Source: Shewanella ulleungensis
Lineage (GTDB): Bacteria > Pseudomonadota > Gammaproteobacteria > Enterobacterales > Shewanellaceae
Direction of reading: 5' to 3'
Length of the DNA stretch: 50,749 nt
NCBI RefSeq assembly: GCF_014648315.1
Contig: NZ_BMQW01000016.1
Location: forward strand, 1 to 50,749
Positions within the stretch are counted from its first letter, which is position 1; every line of letters begins with the position of its first letter. Made by a program: the position numbers and the translations under genes. Of this stretch, positions 27,295 to 36,500 are shown piece after piece. The notes beneath the pieces were generated by a model. The model was not told the origin of the DNA. It made no database searches and worked only from the letters and a program-made list of their open reading frames with translations.

Positions 27295-28167
27295 ATGGAT
27301 ATTCGATCTCTTAATTTATACTTACATCTGTGTGATAGCTTGCATTTTGCAAAAACAGCGGAGCAATCACACGTGAGCCCATCAACCCTGAGCCGGGCAT
27401 TACAGCGCTTAGAAGATGAAGTCGGCAGTAAATTATTTGAACGTGATAATCGAAGTGTCACCATTACCCATGCTGGATTAGAATTTAAACGCTTTGCTGA
27501 GCAAACATTAGCAGAATGGAGTCAACTGCGAAGTCGTATAGATCCCAATCAGCAGTTTTTACGCGGCAATCTCAACCTATATTGCTCGGTGACCGCAGCA
27601 TATAGTCACCTACCAGCGTTACTAGACCGGTTTAGACGTGAACATCCTCATGTGGATATTAAGCTCACGACTGGTGATCCTGCGAATGCGGTAACTCAAA
27701 TTCAAAAAAATCGAACTGATATTGCAATCATCGCGCTGCCTGAAGTGTTTCCTAATACCTTGCATTTTACCCCCATCGACAGAGTGCCAATTTCGGTCAT
27801 TGCGCCAACGATGCACTGCCAAGTACAGCAATGGGTTTCGCAAGGGGTTATCGACTGGGCAAAACTGCCCTATATCGTGCCAGACCATGGACCGGGCAGA
27901 AAACGCATCGATCAATGGTTTAAGCAAATGGGTATTAAACCCAATATCTATGCGCAGGTGTCGGGCCAAGAAGCCATTGTGTCTATGGTTGCATTAGGTT
28001 GTGGCGTGGGAATTAGCCCTGATGCGGTAATATACAACAGCCCGGTACGCGAGCGAATTCAAACTCTAACATCGCCGGTTGATATTCCCGCCTTTGAATT
28101 AGGCTGTTGTTGTAAAGAAAAACGCACCAATGATCCAATCATTAGCGCGTTTCTTGAGATCATTTGA
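27295..28167 (+). CDS. ilvY: LysR-type activator IlvY
   Basis: Transcriptional regulator of ilvC. It has 290 residues with an N-terminal winged helix-turn-helix beginning MDIRSLNLYLHLCDSLHFAKTAEQSHVSPSTLSRALQRLE, written here only as its opening MDIRSLNLYLHL and HVSPSTLSRALQRLE. A C-terminal inducer-binding domain has GDPANAVTQIQ and GCGVGISPDAV. Divergent from ilvC with a LysR-type dyad between them, the classic arrangement, which supports the name over a generic LysR call. Confidence 0.95.
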   Translation: MDIRSLNLYLHLCDSLHFAKTAEQSHVSPSTLSRALQRLEDEVGSKLFERDNRSVTITHAGLEFKRFAEQTLAEWSQLRSRIDPNQQFLRGNLNLYCSVTAAYSHLPALLDRFRREHPHVDIKLTTGDPANAVTQIQKNRTDIAIIALPEVFPNTLHFTPIDRVPISVIAPTMHCQVQQWVSQGVIDWAKLPYIVPDHGPGRKRIDQWFKQMGIKPNIYAQVSGQEAIVSMVALGCGVGISPDAVIYNSPVRERIQTLTSPVDIPAFELGCCCKEKRTNDPIISAFLEII

Positions 28168-28204
28168 TATGACTTCTCTATCAATCTATCAATGTAAACA
28201 AAGC

Positions 28205-29512
28205 TTATGGTACCGGTGGCGAATCGTTTTCTAAACGGGTAACCAATAATTGGTCGACTTTGTACGAGTCAATGTCGACGACTTCAAACTTATAGCCGGC
28301 ATAATTAACAAAATCTGTGCGCTTAGGGATTTTACGCAGCATATACATCATAAAACCAGCAATGGTTTCGTAGTTTTGGTTTTGCGGAAATACTTCAATA
28401 TTAAATGCGCGCATCACATCTGTAATCGGTGTTACACCATCCACTAGCCAAGAGTTACCGTCGCGAGCGACAATTTGCTCTTCGCTTTCATGTAAAGACC
28501 ACGCTCCCATGACAGCACTTTGTAAATCATTGGTGGTCACAATCCCGACAACGAGTGCGTATTCGTTCATGACTACGGCAAAATCCGCACGGCTATTTTT
28601 AAAGTACTCCATCGATTCTGACAACGTTAACGTATCAGGAATAATTAAACAGTTGTGTACTAATGTACTGCCTTTAAGGGTAATATTTTCGCCATTAATA
28701 ACTCGAATTAATAACTCTTTTGCGTCAACAAAACCTTTAATCATGTCTAACTGACCATCACAAACTAAAAACTTATTGTGTGGGTTTTTAGCTATTTTTT
28801 GCTTAATGTCTTCTTCTGTGTCTTGCAATAAGAAGTACACAAGACTTTCGCGTGCTGTCATTGCAGAGGTCACAGAAACCGACTGCATTTCAAACACATT
28901 TTCCATCATTTGTTGCTCACCTTTATCCATCATGCCGGCCTCAGTGCCAGCGCTCATCATGGCGTATATATCATCGTGGGTAATCTGGTCATTACGCGCG
29001 GTGGGCACTTGCAACAGCTTAAAAATAGCATTTGCTAAACCATTAAAAATCCATACAAAAGGTTTTAGTACGGTAATGCAAAACACAATTGGCATTACAA
29101 ACGTCACAGCCACTTGCTCTGGGATCACCATCGCTATGCGCTTTGGCATGAGATCAGCAAATAAAATAAATAATGATGTCACCGTGACGAAAGAACACGC
29201 AAAGCTCAATTGTAAGCCCCATTCGTTACCTAAAATGGGTATCAATAATTGCTCAAAGTACGGACGAAAAGCAGATTCTCCGACAATACCGCCCATAATA
29301 GCAACTGCGTTTAAGCCAATTTGCACCACGGTAAAAAAGCTTCCTGGATGAGCCTGTAACTTAAGCACCTTTTTTGCGCGAACATCTCCTTCATCGGCCA
29401 TGGTTTGCAAACGTATTTTACGTGATGCAGCCAAGGCTATTTCGGACATCGAAAAAAAACAACTTATGCCGATTAGGCACAATATAATTAAGAAACTATC
29501 AGTAATAGTCAT
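28205..29512 (-). CDS. paeA: CNNM/CBS-domain membrane protein YtfL (PaeA-type)
   Basis: Inner-membrane protein of 435 residues. A CNNM (DUF21) transmembrane domain occupies about 1-190, opening with FFSMSEIALAASRK. A CBS pair spans about 205-335 (DFAVVMNEYALVVGIVT). A CorC-type C-terminal domain follows, with the motif GGFMMYMLRKIPKRTD read here as GFMMYMLRKIPKRTD. The sequence follows E. coli YtfL almost end to end; YtfL was renamed PaeA for its role in cadaverine/putrescine export and stationary-phase polyamine tolerance. Older annotation calls these hemolysin-like. Monocistronic, convergent with ilvY. Confidence 0.9.
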   Translation of the reverse strand: MTITDSFLIILCLIGISCFFSMSEIALAASRKIRLQTMADEGDVRAKKVLKLQAHPGSFFTVVQIGLNAVAIMGGIVGESAFRPYFEQLLIPILGNEWGLQLSFACSFVTVTSLFILFADLMPKRIAMVIPEQVAVTFVMPIVFCITVLKPFVWIFNGLANAIFKLLQVPTARNDQITHDDIYAMMSAGTEAGMMDKGEQQMMENVFEMQSVSVTSAMTARESLVYFLLQDTEEDIKQKIAKNPHNKFLVCDGQLDMIKGFVDAKELLIRVINGENITLKGSTLVHNCLIIPDTLTLSESMEYFKNSRADFAVVMNEYALVVGIVTTNDLQSAVMGAWSLHESEEQIVARDGNSWLVDGVTPITDVMRAFNIEVFPQNQNYETIAGFMMYMLRKIPKRTDFVNYAGYKFEVVDIDSYKVDQLLVTRLENDSPPVP

Positions 29513-29979
29513 ACATTCTCTTTATCTTAGGCACTGAGCACTAAGTCATCATGGGGTAGCGATTTTCGCTAATAAAGCAGTTAACTTTGTTTGATAACAA
29601 AGGGATATAAATTCTGTCTGGGTCAATATTTGGATGATGTCATGACGTTAATACCAAGAGGGCTACGTCGAGGATGTCTATCAAGATAAAGACAATCATT
29701 ATTTGCTATTCGGGCTAAGGTAACGTCACTATTTTATTGAAAAAGTGAGCAACTGTGCAGGCTTTATACCATCAATTCGTGACCGTTTAGAGACCGAGCT
29801 GAATAGCGCGCGTATTCTACTCAAAAGCCAACAAGATAACCAAGGTTTAGTTAACATAATTGATTATATTTTGTCTCACTTTACCGGCCTGCTCACTATA
29901 AAATCAGCAAAAACAGCCAGCGCTGCTAGACTGTACTCATCCCTTCATTTGTATACTATTCAAACAAAAGGATTTGTTC
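29513..29979. other. Intergenic region paeA-comM
   Basis: About 470 nt between divergent genes. No RNA gene or repeat recognised. A GTG-initiated frame from 29745 could encode about 90 residues but lacks a ribosome site and runs 44 nt into comM out of frame, so it is not called. comM has AAAGGA before its ATG. Confidence 0.5.
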
Positions 29980-31503
29980 ATGGCGATAGCCTGTGTATTT
30001 ACCCGAGCAAGTTGTGGTGTTGAAGCACCTAAAGTGACTGTTGAAGTTCATTTAAGTAATGGTTTGCCCGCATTCAATTTAGTCGGCTTGCCCGAAGCCT
30101 CAGTTAAAGAAGCCAAAGAGCGAGTAAGAAGCGCCTTGATCAATGCCGGATTCGAATTTCCTCAACGGCGCATTACCGTTAACCTCGCGCCGGCAGACTT
30201 ACCAAAACAAGGTGGACGCTACGATTTGCCTATTGCTATCGGGATTTTAGCAGCTTCAAACCAAGTACCAGCCAAAGCACTGCAACAATGTGAGTTTGTA
30301 GGTGAGCTTGCATTGTCAGGCCAAATCCGTCCTTGCACTGGCTTATTGCCTGCCATTATTGCCGCGCGTAATGACCAACACCATTTTTTTATGCCTATCG
30401 ATAACCGCCACGAAGCAGAGCTTGTGGGTTATCACCAAAGTTATTTTGTCGCCCACTTACAAAATCTAGCGGCATTTTTACATGGCCAAGCTCAATTACC
30501 CCTACTCGATACTCAACCAGAATGGATTGAAGAACTTCAACCGACCGATAATTCATTATGCATGAGTGATGTCATTGGCCAATATCAAGCCAAACAGGGA
30601 CTAGAAATTGCCGCGGCGGGCTCACACAACATGTTGTTTCTTGGACCTCCAGGTACAGGGAAAAGCATGCTTGCCAACAGAATAATCCCGTTATTACCAG
30701 CCCTTAGTTACGATGAAGCCATTGAAGTTGCCGCCATTCACTCAGTGGCAGGCTTACACATCAAACCACAAAACTTCCTTAACCGCCCTTTTCGTTCGCC
30801 ACACCATACTTGTTCGTCAATTGCGTTAATTGGCGGTGGTAGTCACCCAAAACCAGGTGAAATATCATTGGCTCATAGAGGTATATTGTTTCTAGATGAA
30901 ATAGCCGAATTTCCTCGAAAAGTCCTCGATTGTTTACGTGAGCCATTAGAAACCGGTCAAGTTGAAATATCACGAGCCGCCGCAAAGCTTACTTTTTCAA
31001 GCCGTTTTCAATTAATTGCCGCCATGAACCCAAGTCCTTGTGGTGATACGGAACGCTCCCGTTCGACCCCAGATCAAATTCAACGTTATTTATCACGACT
31101 TTCTGGGCCATTTTTAGACCGATTTGATTTAACCGTCGACGTGCCAAAACTGCCGTCTGGTACCTTAACTAAAAAGCATCAACCGGGAGAAACCAGCGTT
31201 GAAATTGCAAAGCGCGTTAAGCAAGCACGCGAAAGGCAGCTAGCACGAGCTGGAGTGCTCAATAGCGAGTTAACCCCCAAACAGTTAAAACAAGACAGCC
31301 AAATTAGCCAACAAGATTTAGAGTTTTTAGAGCAAAGCGTGGTGAGTTTAGGGCTCTCTGTTCGCAGTTTTCACCGCATTCAACGAGTGTCGCGCACCAT
31401 TGCCGACTTACAACAATCGATCACCATAGAGCGGAGTCACATAGCTCAAGCCCTTGGCTATCGAGCAATGGACCGCTTATTAGCAAAGTTGAACCAGCAA
31501 TAA
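29980..31503 (+). CDS. comM: Mg-chelatase-like AAA+ helicase ComM (YifB)
   Basis: Hexameric branch-migration helicase that extends recombination of incoming DNA in natural transformation. It has 507 residues from ATG 29980 (AAAGGA upstream; an in-frame TTG 6 nt earlier is less likely). Domains: an N-terminal ChlI/Lon-like region (GLPEASVKEAKERVRSAL), an AAA+ core with Walker A GPPGTGKS near 223 and Walker B ILFLDEIAEF, and a C-terminal Mg-chelatase domain. E. coli yifB also borders ilvL, so linkage to the ilv region is ancestral with paeA and ilvCY inserted here. Confidence 0.96.
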   Translation: MAIACVFTRASCGVEAPKVTVEVHLSNGLPAFNLVGLPEASVKEAKERVRSALINAGFEFPQRRITVNLAPADLPKQGGRYDLPIAIGILAASNQVPAKALQQCEFVGELALSGQIRPCTGLLPAIIAARNDQHHFFMPIDNRHEAELVGYHQSYFVAHLQNLAAFLHGQAQLPLLDTQPEWIEELQPTDNSLCMSDVIGQYQAKQGLEIAAAGSHNMLFLGPPGTGKSMLANRIIPLLPALSYDEAIEVAAIHSVAGLHIKPQNFLNRPFRSPHHTCSSIALIGGGSHPKPGEISLAHRGILFLDEIAEFPRKVLDCLREPLETGQVEISRAAAKLTFSSRFQLIAAMNPSPCGDTERSRSTPDQIQRYLSRLSGPFLDRFDLTVDVPKLPSGTLTKKHQPGETSVEIAKRVKQARERQLARAGVLNSELTPKQLKQDSQISQQDLEFLEQSVVSLGLSVRSFHRIQRVSRTIADLQQSITIERSHIAQALGYRAMDRLLAKLNQQ

Positions 31504-31583
31504 AGTCAATTTTTAACAGTTGTATTTATTGAGCAATCTTGCGAGTACGAGTAACATAGCTCTCCGTTTAATAGGAGAGAGAA

Positions 31584-32480
31584 ATGTCGTTGTTTTCAAA
31601 AATCAAAGGCTGCATCGCATTCATATGCTACTTACTGAATACCATTTTTTGGACTATTCCCATTTTGGTATTTAGTGTCTTTAAGCTTATCCCGATTGGC
31701 ATTTTTCAAAAAAGTTGTAGCTACATTCTTGATAACTGTGCAACGGCATGGATCAGCGTTAATAATGTAGTTGAAGCGATTTTTCACCCAATGCGCATTC
31801 ACGTTACTGGTGATCAACAGTTTTCAGAACAAGAATGGTACATGGTTATTGCTAACCACCAATCTTGGGTCGACATTCTCATTTTACAGCGCGTATTTAA
31901 CCGTAAAATTCCTTTTTTAAAATTTTTTCTTAAACAAGAATTGATTTATGTCCCTATTTTGGGTTTGGCTTGGTGGGCATTAGACTTTCCATTTATGCGC
32001 CGTTATAGCTCAGCCCAACTGCGTAAAAATCCAAAGTTGAAAGGTAAAGATATTGAAATTACTCGTAAAGCATGCGAAAAGTTTAAGACTAAGCCTGTCA
32101 GTATCATGAACTTTGTCGAAGGTACTCGCTTCACTCAGGCAAAACATGACAAACAGCAATCAACCTTTAAGCACCTTCTAAAACCTAAAGCTGGCGGCAT
32201 GGCATTTGCGCTCTCAGCAATGGGCGAACACATCAATAAATTAGTCAACGTCACCATTTATTATCCAGACCAGGTACCTAGCTATTGGCAGTATATTTGT
32301 GGTGCGCTCAATGAAGTACACGTGCATATTAGTATTAGTGATATTCCGCAAAGTATGCGCGGCGACTACCTAACAGATCGTGAATTCAAAATTAATTTTC
32401 AAGAACAACTTAATCAAATTTGGGTCAATAAAGACAAGCAGCTGCAAAAACTTGCTGATGAATCAAAGCAAAAGGCATAA
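31584..32480 (+). CDS. YihG-like lysophospholipid acyltransferase, paralogue 1
   Basis: Membrane acyltransferase of the PlsC family, 298 residues. An N-terminal hydrophobic anchor (about 8-35) is followed by catalytic HQSWVD near 92 (HX4D) and the acceptor motif EGTRFT. It aligns closely with E. coli YihG, a lysophosphatidic-acid-type acyltransferase affecting phospholipid acyl composition. AGGAG before ATG. The paralogue follows 6 nt after its stop, so the two are co-transcribed. Confidence 0.9.
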   Translation: MSLFSKIKGCIAFICYLLNTIFWTIPILVFSVFKLIPIGIFQKSCSYILDNCATAWISVNNVVEAIFHPMRIHVTGDQQFSEQEWYMVIANHQSWVDILILQRVFNRKIPFLKFFLKQELIYVPILGLAWWALDFPFMRRYSSAQLRKNPKLKGKDIEITRKACEKFKTKPVSIMNFVEGTRFTQAKHDKQQSTFKHLLKPKAGGMAFALSAMGEHINKLVNVTIYYPDQVPSYWQYICGALNEVHVHISISDIPQSMRGDYLTDREFKINFQEQLNQIWVNKDKQLQKLADESKQKA

Positions 32481-32486
32481 CTAGAC

Positions 32487-33392
32487 ATGTTAACGTTTTT
32501 ACCTGGTCCAGTGCTCTTTATACTCAGTTTAACGCTGTTAATTATTAACACCAGCTTGTGGGGGTCACTGTTAACTGTCGGCGGTATTATTAAGTTGCTG
32601 TTGCCTTTTAAAGCCATACGCAGCGTATTAACTCAAATAATGAACCGTTTTATGTGGGCTTGGGCGACATGTAACGGCGGGATTTTGTACCTAATATCCA
32701 ATATAGAGTGGGATATTTCAGGCCTGGAAAAACTCGATCCAAACGGCTGGTATTTAATTATCAGTAATCATGTCAGTGGGTTTGATATCGCAGCACAAAC
32801 CTATGTGCTGCGTAACCATATTCCAATGTTAAAGTTTTTTCTCAAAAAAGAACTATTATATGTGCCTATTATGGGCTTAGGTTGCTGGGCACTCGATATG
32901 CCTTTCATGGACCGGACCAGCCCGGCAAAACTTAAAAAGAATCCAAAGCTAAGAGGCAAGGATCTTGAAACAACCCGTAAGGCATGTGAGCGCTTTAAAG
33001 ATTCACCCACTTCAATTATTAATTATGTTGAAGGTAGCCGCTTTACTGAAGAAAAACGCTTACGCCAAGATTCACCCTATCAGCATTTATTACGCCCTAA
33101 AGCTAGTGGTATAGCATTTACATTGTCAGCGATGGGTGAGCAATTTACTAATTTACTCAACATCACTCTGGTCTATCCTGACACATCAGAAAATGTATTA
33201 AGCAACGTAATGCATGGACGAACTAAAAAAGTGGTTATGCGCGTTGAAGTGTTACCCGTACCTCATGTTGATTCAACTGACTATTTTGCTAATGCTGACA
33301 CTAGAGTAGTATTTCAACGTTGGTTAAATCAGTTGTGGATCGAAAAGGACCAGCTTATTGATGATGAGATCCAACATCATCAACAAAAATAA
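32487..33392 (+). CDS. YihG-like lysophospholipid acyltransferase, paralogue 2
   Basis: Second copy of the family, 301 residues, with HVSGFD in place of HQSWVD, EGSRFTEEKR and the shared KACERFKDSPTSIINYVEGSRF-type block. It is nearer to E. coli YihG at some motifs (LLLPF near residues 30-40, CWALDMPFM). The tandem pair arose by duplication and has diverged clearly, including the position between catalytic His and Asp, suggesting different acyl or head-group preference. Confidence 0.9.
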   Translation: MLTFLPGPVLFILSLTLLIINTSLWGSLLTVGGIIKLLLPFKAIRSVLTQIMNRFMWAWATCNGGILYLISNIEWDISGLEKLDPNGWYLIISNHVSGFDIAAQTYVLRNHIPMLKFFLKKELLYVPIMGLGCWALDMPFMDRTSPAKLKKNPKLRGKDLETTRKACERFKDSPTSIINYVEGSRFTEEKRLRQDSPYQHLLRPKASGIAFTLSAMGEQFTNLLNITLVYPDTSENVLSNVMHGRTKKVVMRVEVLPVPHVDSTDYFANADTRVVFQRWLNQLWIEKDQLIDDEIQHHQQK

Positions 33393-33593
33393 TATTAGCC
33401 ACTGTCTAAGGTGTTTTTACACGGCAAAGAGCCATAAAACTGTCAGTTTTTATCAATATCCATTAATCTAATTGCATGCTCCTTTTAAGTAAAAGCTTAG
33501 TCACTGAAAATTCGAGGCTTAATAAGTATTTTCCTGTTAAGCTATGTAGGTTATTTTTACGTCATATTGCTAAAATAAATATATAGGTGAGAT

Positions 33594-36500
33594 TTGAATT
33601 TTCGTGCATTCACGCATTTAACACACTGGATAATGTTACTTACATTGATATTGTCAGTGCCTGTTTCAGCGCAACAAGATAATGCCTACGATGGTCTCGC
33701 AGAAGTTAAGTTTGAACACTTCAACACTGACGGTAAACTCAATCAAAACTCAATAACACGCCTGTTTATGGACAGTGCCGGCATGATGTGGATTGGCACG
33801 CAAGACGGCTTACACAGCTACAATGGCGTAGACTTTGAGCTTTATCTCAAGCAAACTGACAATAAAAAGAGTATGTCAGGCAATTTTATCACCGATATTT
33901 TGCAATCTCCCGACGGTGATTTGTGGGTAGGTACATTTGATAACGGGCTCAATCGCTTAAATCTAAACACTGGCGAGTTTCGTCAATTCAAAAAAGAGCA
34001 AGGGTTAAACGAGCTCCAAGTAACCAAGTTAGCAGTCATTGGCGACACATTATGGATAGGTACGCGCGCTGGATTATTTTTATTGTCGTTAAAAACTGAA
34101 AAAATCATTCCGGTCAGTTTAGGTAACAATATCACCCCAGATATAGTCAGTATTGCAAACGTTGACGATAAATACATCGTCGTAGGCACCCAAGCCAATG
34201 GCACGTTTGCCGTAGACAGTAACACCATTATTCGCCTCGATATTCCTGCAACAATGGTCGTTAACCAAATCCATTCAAGTTCCATTTACTCCGTCTGGCT
34301 AGCTATCGACAATCAAATATGGCGTTATAATCTTGATACTCATCAAAAAGAGTTAATATGGTCGCGAGACAATAGTTACGGTGACAACCGTAAAATTACT
34401 GACTTTATTGTTGTTAATGCCAACTTGCTTTTTGCGATTGGAAATAATACCGGACTTTTTCAACTCGACTTTAAAGATGGCCAGTGGCATAGCACGGTAT
34501 ATAAACATAACCCGCAAGCCTTGAACACCATCAGCGCCAATACGTTACAAACATTATTGCTAGATGCGAGCGGGACTCTTTGGATTGGCACAGGTTACTC
34601 GGGTATCGATAAACTCAACCTAAGTCATCAATATTTTACTCATTATTACGATTATCAAACCGACTCACCCGGCATGGCCAATATGGTGCGCAGTATTTTT
34701 CGTGATAAACAACAACGTCTATGGATAGGCACCGATGGCGCGGGGATAAAATATCTAGCACCGCAAGACAACCAATATCATTATATTAATCATTTATTTG
34801 CTGAGGCTTTATCGATCCCTACTGAACAATTGTCATTTATAGTGCATGACATAGTTCAAGATAAGCAGGATGTTTTATGGTTTGCGACCAACATTGGCTT
34901 ATTTACCTTAGACAGCAATAATACTCTCTCACAAATACAACCAGCAAATGAGCAGTTTCGTGCCGACACAAAGTTTCGTAGCTTAGCCTTTGACGACAAA
35001 GACCGCTTATGGATAGCAAGTTCGCTAGGGTTGTATTTTATTTCTGAACATACCAATCGGATGATGGCCTATAACTTTGGTTTTCAGGCAGACTTTTCAC
35101 CGTTTAAATATCAAATTATTAAGCTGTATTTTAGCCAAGAGTACTTATGGTTAGGCACCATGGGTGGCGTTGTTCGGTTATCGCCTGAGGAGCAAAAACT
35201 AGAATTTTTAAATCACGATCCTGAGAATATTTATAGTCTCAGCGACAACCGTGTTAGAGATTTTTTATTGGCCGACAACGGAGATTTTTGGATAGCGACA
35301 CATGGTGGCATAGACAAATTGACCATGGAATACGGTAGCTTTAAATTTGAACGAATGGACGTTAATGCTGATAATAGTAGCAATACTGTGTATGCCATTT
35401 TAGAAGATGACGAACACGATTTATGGTTGAGCACTAACTCAGGTATTTCACGCTTTACGCCAAGTAATAACAGCTTTATCTCATATAATAAATTTGAAGG
35501 TTTACAAGCCAATGAATTTAATGGCGCGGCTAAATTTAAAGAGACTAACGGCACATTATGGTTTGGTGGCATTCATGGTCTTAACCAGTTTTATCCAAGC
35601 ACAATCCCAAATTATAGAGCTGAAAACAAGCTTGCACTAACCAAATACACGATCGGTGAAACTCAATATCCAATCCGCGATTTAAGCCATGCTCCTGATA
35701 TTGTTATGCCGTTTGAAAAACAACTCATCAGTTTTGAAATTGGTTCATTAAACTTCAGCTACCCAGGTCTCAGTCGCTTCAGTTATAAACTTGATGGCTT
35801 CGACACTGAGTGGCGAGAACTGCCTCAAGGTAATCAAATTTCCTATACGAATCTCTCGCCAGGTGAATATACACTGATAGTCCGTCACGCGCTGGGGACA
35901 AACCAATACAGTAAATATACCCTCAATGTTCGTGTGTCTGTCGTTCCGCCTATTTATATGACTCATATGGCTTATGCAGCATACGCAACCATAGGCTTGC
36001 TGTTAATCATTTGGATTATTGCAGCAAGACGCAAAAAGCAAACTAAACAACGTGAATTTGATAGCAGCATTCGCGCCTCTGAAGAACGCCTAAAACTAGC
36101 CCTTTGGGCCTCTGGCGACGGGATGTGGGATTGGAATATAAAAGACGATAAAGTTTATCGAACCAATATGGTTGAACCGATGAACTTTTCATTAAAAGAT
36201 CAGTTATTAATTAAAAATATTCATCCAGAAGATCGTCCTCGGGTACAAAAACTACTTAATGATCACCTTAATGGCGAGAGTGAGTTTTTTGAAGCTGAAT
36301 ATAGAGTGGAAACTCAACCAGGAAAATGGGCTTGGCTATTAGACAGAGGGCAAATTGTAGAACGTGATACTAACAATGTACCACTCAGAATGGCAGGTAC
36401 TCACAAAGACATCACCAGTCGTAAGCTGACCGAAAACGAGCTGAAGTTATCATCGCAAGTGTTATTTAGTATGAACGAAGCGGTTGTCGTTGGCGAGTTA

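Noticed and set aside
28776..29351. 191-codon plus-strand frame opposite paeA
   Set aside because: Antisense shadow of a well-matched membrane protein gene.
29745..30023. GTG-initiated frame of 92 codons before comM
   Set aside because: No ribosome site, overlaps comM by 44 nt out of frame, and no recognisable features; more likely chance.
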